Below, in pieces: positions 47,369 to 57,266 of a DNA stretch of 64,000 bases. Source of the stretch: Lucifuga dentata (Eukaryota > Chordata > Actinopteri > Ophidiiformes > Bythitidae); the NCBI GenBank assembly GCA_014773175.1, contig VXCM01005622.1, positions 11,454-75,453 of the forward strand, in the 5' to 3' direction. How positions within the stretch are numbered: position 1 is the first letter of the stretch; every line of letters starts with the position of its first letter. The position numbers and the translations under genes were made by a program. Under the pieces are notes generated by a model. The model did no database searches. It was not told where the DNA came from and saw nothing but the letters and a program-made list of their open reading frames with translations.

Positions 47369-48620
47369 ATGTATAAAACTGCGCTCACGCCAGGTCCTGC
47401 ACACCTTTCCTTTATACATCACACTCAACATGAAATTGAGCACACGTGCACGAGCCACTTTCCCCACCTTGGCTCCTCCCATAAATTACTATGCAAATGA
47501 CTACAAATATGCCACTCCTGTCACCTACTGTCCAAACGGCCAATCCTGCTGCAAAACACACAAAAAAGAAAAACTTCAGCGAGTGTGAGATGGAGGAGCT
47601 GATCACCGAGGTGGAGCCAGAAAAAATGTATTATTTGGTGGTTTGTCCTCCGGAATCAGTAACAGACGGTAAATCGATGGAGTGGCAGAGTGTCACCATG
47701 CAGCGATGCAGCGGATCAGAGATAAGAGTGCATTTGCCCGATACCGTGTTTTCTGCATCATGGCTGTCCGTGCGCCTCACAGACAGACAGTCCCTGACGT
47801 GTGTTAACGTCTCCATGTCACATAAACAGAGAAAACTGTCCAGTTTACTGGCGATCTTGGTTTTGGCACAGTAAGGCGTGTCAGCTGTGGGAAATCAGTT
47901 TCACTAAGGTTTTATTGCCTCAATAAGCCAGACGAAGTGAGCCGGAGATACGCAAACCATCGCAGCAATATTAAGGTTATTATAGTTAACAAAAACTAAA
48001 GTTAAAGCTAAAACTGGCCCATCTATCAACTCTCAATGAGCCCAATGCTGTGGTAACNAAAAACTAAAGTTAAAGCTAAAACTGGCCCATCTATCAACTC
48101 TCAATGAGCCCAATGCTGTGGTAACTCATTGTTGTCATGGAGATGAGGACCTGGACCAAACCAAAGAGTAGACACACACAGTGGAGCAGTGTGTGTGAGT
48201 CGGACACTGGGAGCGCTGTTACAGAGAATTTTGACTCGTTGCGTCGGAGCGATGTGTCGCAGATAATAAACCTACAAATAAAGAAGTAATGCAAAGAGTG
48301 CAACCAAATCAGAGTAAAAGTATATTTTTTTTCTTCATAAATACAGGATACTTTTAAATCATACTCAAGTATGATTTAAAAGTATCCTATCCTGCAATAA
48401 AACTACTCAGTAGAGTTCAATTTTGTGAAATAAAATTACTTATGTAAATGTAACTTAGTAAATAGAACGCATTACTACACACCTCTGCAACTGATAGACA
48501 AGACTTTGCGGACGGCCCACACATTCTCATGTCACGTTCATTTTTATAAATCTGGCGTGTGCGTGAAAACCAGTGTACGCAACCTTTTAGTCCGTGCACA
48601 CCGTTTATACATGAGGCCCC
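47368..48620. mobile_element. Harbinger-like element carrying a broken DNA-binding gene
   Basis: CATGTATAAA near 47368 and its inverse TTTATACATG at 48604-48613 mark the probable ends, with CAC/GTGCGTACGC-type sequence inside both. A Myb/SANT-like reading frame lies near the left. N at 48058 joins a 65-bp duplication. Confidence 0.5.
47563..47874 (+). pseudogene. Myb/SANT-like DNA-binding protein fragment, frameshifted
   Basis: A frame reads KKKNFSECEMEELITEVE, then the match shifts to the next frame (ARKNVLFGGLSSGISNRR), then back (KSMEWQSVT). This is the pattern of the Myb/SANT-like domain proteins encoded by Harbinger transposons and of the related MSANTD4/NAIF1-type genes. At least two frameshifts lie within 120 bp, and the rest of the frame to 47874 has no family match I can name. 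It is most likely a dead transposon gene. Confidence 0.6.
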
Positions 48621-48747
48621 TGAGCTCTTCTCTCCTTTACATCTTTATCAGTCTGACTCAGAACGTTCCTGCCTTTCACAGATTTGAGTTATTAATAGAA
48701 GAAGAAGAAGAAGCACACGTATGTAATTTTGCTGAGGAAGGACAAAC

Positions 48748-49103
48748 CTGGAACCTGTAGTTGGTGCAGTTCCACACGCCACCGTCACATGTGCTGTAAC
48801 ACAAAGCAGAGACGAGCACGTGACTCTGAGAACATGAAGGCTGAGCTAATCAAAGACAAGAAGTGGACATACTGAGCACAGGGCAACAGGAAGTGGGGGA
48901 CATGAAGTGGACACACTGTGCCCAGGAGACAGGAAGTGGACATGTTGAGCCCAGGGGACAGATACACAGTGACTTAACAGACTGAAGGACATTTGTTGTA
49001 TTCCTCCTGCAGCGTCTGTCCAGATACGGAAAACATCCTGTGATGTTTTACTCACAGGGACAAACAGAGGACAGCACAAACACGCCGTCCTCATAGATCA
49101 CAC
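48748..49103 (-). CDS. Two possible exons of a Cys-rich extracellular protein
   Basis: On the minus strand, 49103-49052 follows an acceptor TGTTCTCAG and reads VIYEDGVFVLSSVCPC plus two bases. 48793-48748 follows GTTACAG and reads TCDGGVWNCTNYRFQ. Joined in phase 2 they give a C-x-C-x2-C...GGVWNCT pattern seen in TILa/VWC-type modules of mucin-like and SCO-spondin-like proteins. The weak point is the donor: a stronger GTGAGT lies 4 bases earlier and would break the pattern. Neither exon is long enough to prove a gene. Confidence 0.3.
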
Positions 49104-49117
49104 CTGAGAACAGACAG

Positions 49118-49121
<4 letters not shown>

Positions 49122-49156
<35 letters not shown>
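49122..49156. repeat. (GA)n microsatellite
   Basis: Pure GA repeats. Confidence 0.9.
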
Positions 49157-49158
<2 letters not shown>

Positions 49159-49235
49159 CAAACAGTAGAGGTACAAAGAGACAGACAGGTTACTGATTAT
49201 CATCTCGTGGATCAGAAAGGAAAGCAGCTATTAGC

Positions 49236-49300
49236 TGTTATAACTATTAGCAGGAGAAACATGGGTTTTTAAGCTTGAATATTAGATTTTGAAAGATTAA
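49236..49300 (+). mobile_element. TTAA MITE fragment (copy J)
   Basis: TAACTATTAGCAGGAGAAAC and ATTTTGAAAGATTAAG match the family interior. The ends are missing. Confidence 0.6.
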
Positions 49301-49309
49301 GAAAAAAAA

Positions 49310-49986
49310 ACAAAACCTTAGAATGAGAGATTTCCTAACTAAACATCTTATCCAGCACATTTTGCGTCAGCCAGTAAGCTCTGCTGTGATTGGTTAGTTA
49401 CAGTAATCAGCTGCTGAAATAAATATCATGTTTACCAGTGTTAGAGCTATTTCTTGGTTAATTATCAAATGTTTAAAATATTTAATTTGGGAAAAGTGAA
49501 ATCAAATTATCATTTTTGAATATTCATATCTTAACTGATTGATCATCGTGGCTCCATGAGGCTGAGGAGTCTATTTATAGACGCTCAGCTGGAGGCTGAT
49601 CAGCGTTTATGAGGAACGGGGCAGAGGTGTAGTTTCTGACCTCACCTCACATCATGTTTTGTTGTTTTGATTTTGAAAATAAATAAGTTATGAAAAGAAC
49701 AAGAGCGTGATGTTATCATTCCGGTGTGTGTCAGGAAGAGAAGCCCCGTTAAAGCGGTGAAGTTTTAAAACAGCCGCCACAACCTGTAAATTGATTATTT
49801 TCAGAAAATCAGAGGAATACTATGACAATACTCAGGAAAATTGAAAATTTGGTAGAGAAATAAATTGATGGAACAACATCAGGGAGTTGGCTTATATACG
49901 AGTTTCTTTAAAAATCTAAATTTGCAGGTTCAAAATCGGGGTTGGCTTATACACGAGATCAGCTTATACTTGAGTATATATGGTAT
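49310..49986 (-). mobile_element. Reverse copy of the 11745-14116 transposon family
   Basis: The right end reads CTTATACTTGAGTATATATG. The interior matches 12965-13320 on the other strand (for example GAAGCCCCGTTAAAGCGGTG). Confidence 0.7.
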
Positions 49987-50191
49987 ATTAAAAAAAGAGT
50001 GAAGGTCACTGCAAAAGCAAACCATGAAAAAAAAACACAATTGGCAAAAGTGCTATAAATTAAATCATTCAATATAACTAGCCTTGCCTGTAGTCAGGCT
50101 CACCTCACCTTTATAAATAATTTCAATCATCAATTCCTCCACATTATTAAAAAGAACCTTACAACAATAAAAACTGATTAAAAACTACCAA

Positions 50192-50692
50192 ATGGCAGCA
50201 GTAGGGCAAAACATCTGTCAATACAGAAACCATACAGAGTACAAGATATATAATGCACATGGTTACAGCATGACCAACAATCTACCTGAAACTTCTAATG
50301 CCACCCAGTCACTGGACCCTGTGCATACACCCTTATACAGCAGTCTATCCTATGTCTTATCACAGCTCCTACAGCAAAGAAAAACATTTATGATCACTTT
50401 TACATTTGTAAGGCAGAAACCAGAACACCTGAGAACAGGAGAAAAGGGATGTCATCATCTCAACCAAGCAGCATGGAAAGACACAGGCACCATATCTGCT
50501 TGTATATCAGCAGTTCTGGCCACCCAACTGCCATCTATTTGTCCCCTAATGAGAGAGGCAAGGGATTTCCCAGGGGCTCAGGTACCCTGCCACCTGAATT
50601 CATCAAAAAGGAAACTTCACCAACTTTTAAAATTTGATGAATCTTTAATACAGCAGCAAACTGCTTCATTTTCTTGGCATCCCGGGGTATAA
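50192..50692 (+). other. 166-codon open frame of unknown origin
   Basis: It is open from ATG to TAA and reads MAAVGQNICQYRNHTEYKIY at the start. There is no domain, signal peptide or splice context I can name. It is flanked by repeats and ends beside a hairpin element, so a transposon remnant is more likely than a host gene. Confidence 0.25.
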
Positions 50693-50707
50693 TCTGGACT
50701 AGTGGGG

Positions 50708-50801
50708 TACAGTCTGGTGTAGGTCAAAATATACCCCAGGGTATAAACCAGTCTGGGCTATTTTATACCCTGGGGTATATTTTGGCCTAGACCAGACTAT
50801 A
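50708..50801. repeat. Hairpin with 40-bp arms
   Basis: 50708-50747 and 50762-50801 are inverted copies with 37 of 40 positions matching and a 14-base loop. The core is AAAATATACCCCAGGGTATAAA-like and itself contains shorter symmetric parts. Confidence 0.85.
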
Positions 50802-51336
50802 CCTGGGTATACTTTAGCAGGGGCTTAATCTGGCCTGCTACACCTGGTCCAGAAAGAGTTTGAGTTTCTCTATGTACAGACTGCAGACAGTCTCAGAGCC
50901 TGATGAAACTCTGCCATCTCTCGCCAGTAAAGGCTGTTACACAACAAGAGCAATGGGAAAATGGCACCTAAGTGCAAATTTTACGGATGTGAATTTGTCA
51001 TGGTAAATATATTCACACCAAACGTGATGCGATTTTGGCTGCTTTTGGACAAACTTCAGGATGACTGTAGATAAATATTCATAATGAAGCTACGTCATCT
51101 TTATACTCGTCTTTATAGTTTGTGTCCGTTTTATCACACAGGGCAGCGTTATGTGACACATAAACAATCAGACTATCTGTTGTGTTTCATGATTTGAGTG
51201 TGATGTCACCAGCAGTGATTGATTGGTCCTATGCATTTGTATTCTCATGCAAAAAGTTGGAAAAATCAAACTTTATCCAAAAGAAATAAATGCCACAATT
51301 TCGTCGTTAATGTGAAAGCTCCATTAACGGGGTTCT
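50802..51336. other. Intergenic stretch between two hairpins
   Basis: Nothing coding or repetitive could be named. Confidence 0.35.
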
Positions 51337-51463
51337 CAGGGTCCTATGTTCTGTTCCCCAGCTCAATGTTCTGTTAGCACACGTTAAATGTGTGTTAACA
51401 GAATAACCCTAACCCATTATGTGCTGTATTATGCTACACAGAGCTGGGGAACATAGGACCCTG
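51337..51463. repeat. Inverted-repeat element with GGGTCCTATGTTC ends
   Basis: CAGGGTCCTATGTTCTGTTC at 51337 pairs with GAGCTGGGGAACATAGGACC at 51441 except for an extra CTGT on the left. The loop is about 76 bp and holds TTAAATGTGTGTTAA. Confidence 0.75.
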
Positions 51464-52454
51464 GGAACATAGGAATGACCCTCCACTAACAGGGCAGGTG
51501 TTTGAAAAATATTATTAACATGCAAAATATTCTCACAAATTATTCATCTTTGGTGTGTAATGGTCTTAAGAAAGACTTCACACAGGTTCTTTAAGGCCAA
51601 GTTACAAGATGTATCATTCTGTAAAAGTCTTTAAATACAGGCAGGATACTCAGGTATTTGTTTCTCTGTCCATTTCTGGGTGTGTTTAATTTGAAAAAGA
51701 TTGGCTGTCCTCATTCCAGTGCTGGTTCACTGGGCATTAACCCTCTGCAGTCTAAAGTCACATTGTTTCCTGATTTTTGGAAACTTTCCTCTATTTCCTG
51801 AATATCAGAATCAAGTAGAAAATTGGCAGCTTTTTAAAACTTTTTTTTTTTTTNTTTTTTTTTTTTTGTTTGTTTTTTTTGATGAAGAAGAATGAAGAGT
51901 TTTCAAGAAAAAAAATATGTGAGACTCCAGAGGGTTAAGAGAGTGATGATACATGCGTGTTTAAATCTGGTCAGAACTGGTGATTCTTGCCATACAGCAA
52001 GAATGTTGTTGCTCTGATGTTCTTATTCTCTTGAGAATGTTCTTATTCTCCTTCTGCTTCTTTTCCTGTCCTGGTTAGATCAGGTTTGCCCTTTTCTCTC
52101 AAGACAGTGATGTTACCTTTATGTAAAATCTTCATTTTTTTGGCAGTCTGTAAGTTAATAGTGTTCACAGTAGTGTGTCTGAGTGTGTAAACATGTGACA
52201 GCCAAAGGGGGAAAAAAAAGCTGTTTTGATGGCGTGAGGTTTGGGTGTGGACAACCTGCTGCCTCTTGATGGAGGACCATCTTTGGAAGATGGAGGTGAC
52301 TGGGAAAACTTAACATCCAAAAATGATGGACAGATTGTTATTTTGTATAACATTAACAAACTGCTTGGACACTCCATTTATTATCAAATAACAGAAATAT
52401 ATTGTGCTGTGTCTCATTAAGTCATTTTTGCATCTCCTCATTAGAAGTTTTTAA
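51464..52454. other. Intergenic, T-runs
   Basis: A T-run split by N lies at 51841-51867. No gene or named repeat is seen. Confidence 0.35.
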
Positions 52455-53072
52455 AGGGCCATACCATCCATTTTGCATGTTTGAGCCTAATATATTCAAT
52501 TTTCAAAGTTACCTTAGTGACAATCATTTCCCAAAGGATGAAACCATATTTCAGCTTTCCTGATATTTTGCAAAATCTCTTAATCTTTCAAAATTAAATA
52601 TTCAAGTGATACACCCACCTTAAAAATCCATGTTTCTCCTGCTAATAGTTACACAGCCTTATGAAGTCACGGTCCTTTAAATTTTTCCATAAACGCAGGT
52701 CTTCTTTTGGGACTATATTCCCNCCATAAACACAGATCTTCTTTTGGGACTATATTCCCTGGTGGAGGCATACATTCACTCCACGCTTTTTATTGCACTT
52801 AAACACTAAAATTACGTAACTTCTAAAAAAGTCCTGAATACACGTCTTGTTGGTGTTGATGGATTACCTATCCCAAGAACGATTCAAGTATCAACAAGTT
52901 GATTTTAATAGCCTACCAGAATAAACTGAAACCAATGGAGGTCTGGAAGGTAGGAAAAACATTTTTAATTCACCGTTCCAGTAGTATGCTTTGGAAATGA
53001 TTGCCAGTAACATTATGTGTATGAAAATTGAATATATTAGGTTCAAACATGCAAAATGGGTAGTATGGTCCT
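52455..53072 (-). mobile_element. TTAA-flanked MITE, copy H
   Basis: TTAA at 52451-52454 and 53073-53076. It is in reverse orientation. It is longer than copy E because of a duplicated segment around N at 52723. Confidence 0.9.
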
Positions 53073-53392
53073 TTAAATTGATACCAGACAGTTTAACTAG
53101 TTTGCAGAATATACTGCTTGTAGGTTTTTTTAAAAAAAAATTCATTCTGCATGTACATAACATGTATATGTTTTGTTTTTGCTCTTGTGAAAATGACAGA
53201 TGTTATTTCTCACTTGCTTTTATTCACAGACATTCATGTGTTACATGTTCAGGTCAACAGGTAACAACAGGGAGTTCAGGAGTCATGAAAGAAAATGTTC
53301 CATACATCCTCCCTCCGTGTTACACTATAAACATGGAAGAAAATTTTTTTAAAAGCTGAATGTGTCTTCTTTTACACATTTCATAGGTTAAA

Positions 53393-53440
<48 letters not shown>

Positions 53441-53460
53441 AAAGAAACCCTACAGAGTNA

Positions 53461-53508
<48 letters not shown>

Positions 53509-54184
53509 AAAGAAACCCTACAGAGTTCAGAGGTGAAATTGTCACGTCAGCCACTCAGAAATAATGACGACCCCTGAGAGTGAGCACAGGGAAACGCACA
53601 CAATGTCAGGTAATTCAACCATTCCCAGTATTCCCAGCGTGGGACATCTCATTAGCCCAGTTCTGCCAGGCGTCAGAACATTGGAGGTTTGGATGGAGAT
53701 CATTCCAAGGACGAAGCTGCTGGTTCTGATGGGAGGTGAGAGGAGCAGAAACCAGGCCATGCTCCTTCTGCTCCTCATTTCCTTCACTTTAACTCGTCCT
53801 TGTCTCCTCAGGACATTCATGTCACAAAGTGGTTCCAGCGCAGGATAAAGTAGGTCACTTGATGCGCGCGCACACACACACACACACTAGTGTGACTAGT
53901 GATATTTTCTAAAGTTTGATGTAGGATCTTCCTCAGTGATTCCTAAATCTTCTTCTAGGACTCGTCACCTCCAAGAATCTGAGGAACTTACTCAAAAACC
54001 TCCTCTAAACCACTTTAACCTCCTCAAGGACCCGTAGAACCTCCTTGGTCATCTTATGGATGCTGCTTGGTGACAGCTAGAACATCATTAGACAGATAAT
54101 GCCTTCAAGGGCTCCCACTGCAATTCAGCAACATGCNCCCCCCCCTCATCATGCTGAATATTCTGAAACACCTGTGTTCAAACT
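53073..54184. other. Intergenic with (GAAA)n microsatellite
   Basis: GAAA repeats at 53391-53513 are duplicated around N at 53459. The frame at 53564-53848 has no recognisable content. N at 54137 precedes a C-run. Confidence 0.4.
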
Positions 54185-54375
54185 TTAGTGTTAGCTCTGA
54201 GCTTTAGCATTAGCTCTGAGTTTTAGCGTTGGTGCTGAGTTTTAGCTTTGGCACCAAGCTTTATTGTTAGCTCTGAGCTTTAGCATTAGCTCTGAGTTTT
54301 AGCTTTGGCATCAAGCTTTATTGTTAGCTCTGAGCTTTAGCATTAGCTGTGACTTTTAGCATTAGTTCCAATAAA
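54185..54375. repeat. Minisatellite of TTAGCATTAGCTCTGAG-type units
   Basis: Units of about 15-18 bp built on GAGCTTTAGCATTAGCTCT recur with substitutions such as TTTGGCACCAAGCTTTATTG. Confidence 0.75.
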
Positions 54376-54569
54376 CCATGGTTTTGGTTTGTGGCTTTTT
54401 TTTTTTTTTTTTTTTTACTTTGACAGTGGTGCCTGCTTCATTTAAAGCCCAAAGAGGAAGTTTGGTTCACCACCAGGCATTACCTGGAACTTGGTTCCCT
54501 TGTATCTGGTTTGAGTCCCTGCCCATCAAAATGTCTGTGCACGTCCCTGGTCTTCACTGTGGCAAACAT

Positions 54570-54573
54570 TATC

Positions 54574-54634
<61 letters not shown>

Positions 54635-54726
54635 CGTATATGTATATGTGTATATATATATCTATATATATATATATAGAATATATATATATAGAACGTA
54701 TATATACATATACGTATATATATAGT
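54570..54726. repeat. (TA)n/(TG)n compound microsatellite
   Basis: TATATA, then TGTGTG, then long alternating TA with GTA interruptions. The region can form cruciform or Z-DNA structures. Confidence 0.85.
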
Positions 54727-55877
54727 GGTGGCCGTGTGTTTTACACCTAGGTCTTCAGTGCTATTATCCTCCCATAATTAAACCACCTTCTAATAACCTC
54801 AGCTTGACACTAGGGCTATATGCTGTTGTCATTCGACATAGCCACCCCATATTCACAGTGACAGTAACCTTTATTGAGTGGAATAAAGTGATTTAACACG
54901 AGGATCAACACCTATGACAGTTACAACACACTAACTGCAGAGACATGAATAGGATGTAGCATTATTACGCATTATGACAGGATGCTGCATCACATATAAA
55001 CATGGCATAGCCTAAATCAGTGTCATTACCAAAGAAACAAGAACAAACTCACAACAACCATCACATTTACTCATACGACCAGCAAGTAAGCAAAAATGCT
55101 GTAAAACACAAATAACACAATCAGATTCAACAGGCTTCTCCACAGATTCCAGCTACATAAAAATCCATCAGACTTACCAAAGCTGCTCATCATCTGAAGA
55201 CCAAGTCCATCGTCCTTTCTGTCTTTAGAAAGAGTTTAATGACACAATTGTACATATTTCCAGCTTTTCTTGAAAGGTTCTTCTCGAATAAGGCTTTGTC
55301 AGTAAATCCATTATTCTTTTCCTCCTTCAGCCATTGTGTGTGAAAAAACAACAGGGCTAAGTAAAAATCTAAACAAAAATCTAAAGCACAACATTTAAAA
55401 ATCTAAACGTCAAGAAAGAAAGTTTAAATAAACATGAATACTACCTTATGTTTACTTGAGTTAGGCCCTCTTCTTCTTCTGATGAATTTCTGGCAGGCTG
55501 TTTAGCTGTTAGCATAATGCTGTACTCTGATGACGTAGGCCAAGGCCAGCTAGAAGGCCCTGACGTGTAAAAGAATACGCCCAACATGGCAAACTCAAAA
55601 TCTGATTGGTTAAAGAATATGACAATCAACAACATCGTCCCATTTCTTGAATAGCAGAGGGGATTCGCTGGAGATTCTGAAGGCCTCAGGCTAGATTTTT
55701 TTTACCCAGAGACAGCACATGTGGAAAATTTGATTGGATAAAAGCTCTAATTTATATGAGCTGTGCTGGAAGCAGTGCAACAGAGGGAGAGAGAAGCAAT
55801 AAATGATGTTAATAATAAAACTGATGGGAACAAACTTTTTAAAATACATACAGCATTAATTAAATTATAAAAAAATA
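54727..55877. other. Intergenic AT-rich stretch
   Basis: No gene or named element. The minus ORF at 55441-55635 lacks recognisable content. Confidence 0.35.
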
Positions 55878-56690
55878 ATTTGATGATTCTGACAAGCTCT
55901 AGGCCAGCGATATATATATGTATTACCCCCTAAAGTGTTTTTTGAGCAGTTTCCGCCTAAGTTTTATACCCCTAAATGAAGGCTTATAACTCTGAACATA
56001 TGACAATGGGAGTCATTTACTTTGTACTAACTGACAGAAAACCTTTTAAATTTTCAGGAAAATGGCCTGGCTTCAAGTTTAGAGATTCTCAGGTTTAATA
56101 ATGACAATAAAAACACAAAAAAAAATGTAGGCAAACAAAGGGTTTTTTTCAAGTTATACATTTTTCAAAATGTATATTTCAGGCACACAACAAGCCAGCT
56201 CCTTGGATTAACATTAGTGATGCTGCTAAATGTGTAAACTCTAAATGCTGAAAGATTTAGAATGTTTGAACATAGTGAAAGAAAGTTATGGCATTTGGCA
56301 GCGTTAGTGTCCCTGTTTTGTCTCTGTTTTGGAGAGAAAATGTCTCCAAGGTGTCCAAAAGGATGAGAACACGTTTTTTATTTTGTTTTGTTTTTTTTTT
56401 TTTCCCCACACAGAACTTGGCTGTTGATAAACCAAAGCTGATTGGGCCACTGATCCATCAATCAAATTCTATCCAATCTTTTCTATCCAAGTCTAGGAAG
56501 TGATGTTATTGAGAAGCTAACGCCAGCCTCCAAGCTAACATTAGCTCAGAGGCTATCATCTTGTGCTTTAGTTACATTTATCTCGGGATTGCGTGGTCAT
56601 AAAATGTCATGCTTGGTCTCATTTTGTTCGGGAGAATCTAAGCTTTCTGTAGATATTCATTTATCAGTATTTTATTGAGAAATGGCGNAA

Positions 56691-56724
<34 letters not shown>

Positions 56725-56736
56725 TACACATTTATT

Positions 56737-56753
56737 GCTGGCCTAGAGATTGT
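56737..56753. repeat. Left copy of the LINE target-site duplication
   Basis: GCTGGCCTAGAGATTGT here is repeated at 61028-61044, just outside the LINE on both sides. Confidence 0.7.
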
Positions 56754-56804
56754 ATTATATATATAGATTTTATATATGTGTATATATACGCATAAATAAT
56801 ATGT

Positions 56805-56990
56805 AGGGAGCGGAAGGGAGACGTCCCTAGTACCGCTGCCCCACCACCTTGAGATGTTCTGGGATTAAAAGGGTGAAACATCAGTGAAGGGTGGCCACCA
56901 GCTGATGACCCTGCAGCTGGCCCAGAGGCACTGGTGGAGGTGCGACAGGCAGCAATGCCCTGCAGGTAGCATATACCTGTGCTTCCATCT
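56805..56990 (+). repeat. 186-bp LINE 3' end repeated at the 5' side
   Basis: It matches 60835-61020 with about eight differences. It starts AGGGAGCGGAAGGGAGACGT and can form a stem (GCGG...CCGC enclosing GGGA...TCCC). Confidence 0.9.
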
Positions 56991-57266
56991 AAAGCTATCT
57001 GTGACATCAGTGATTACTGTGAATAGAGCAGTTGACATCCAGGAAAGACTGGAGGGCTGTCAGGGAAGACTGACTGGCAGCAGGAAAGACTGCACCGGGG
57101 GTGGATGGGCTAGTTACCCTCTCCACATGCCCATGAAGTGAGCTCTCCCAACATGGTCTCCCCAAACTAACTACGAGCACAATACAGAGTAAACAGCCCG
57201 GCAGTCCACCGAGAGGTGGGATGGAAGATGGAACCATCTAGGACGGATAACACAGAATCGACCGGA

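Noticed and set aside
53564..53848. Plus ORF of 94 codons with a donor-like GGAG|GTGAGA
   Set aside because: No acceptor-exon context that extends it and no recognisable content.
56850..56930. Hammerhead ribozyme suggested by GAAAC and CTGATGA in the LINE 3' repeat
   Set aside because: The order would require a permuted form, the base pair next to the core is mismatched in both copies, and no convincing stem III or cleavage site is seen.
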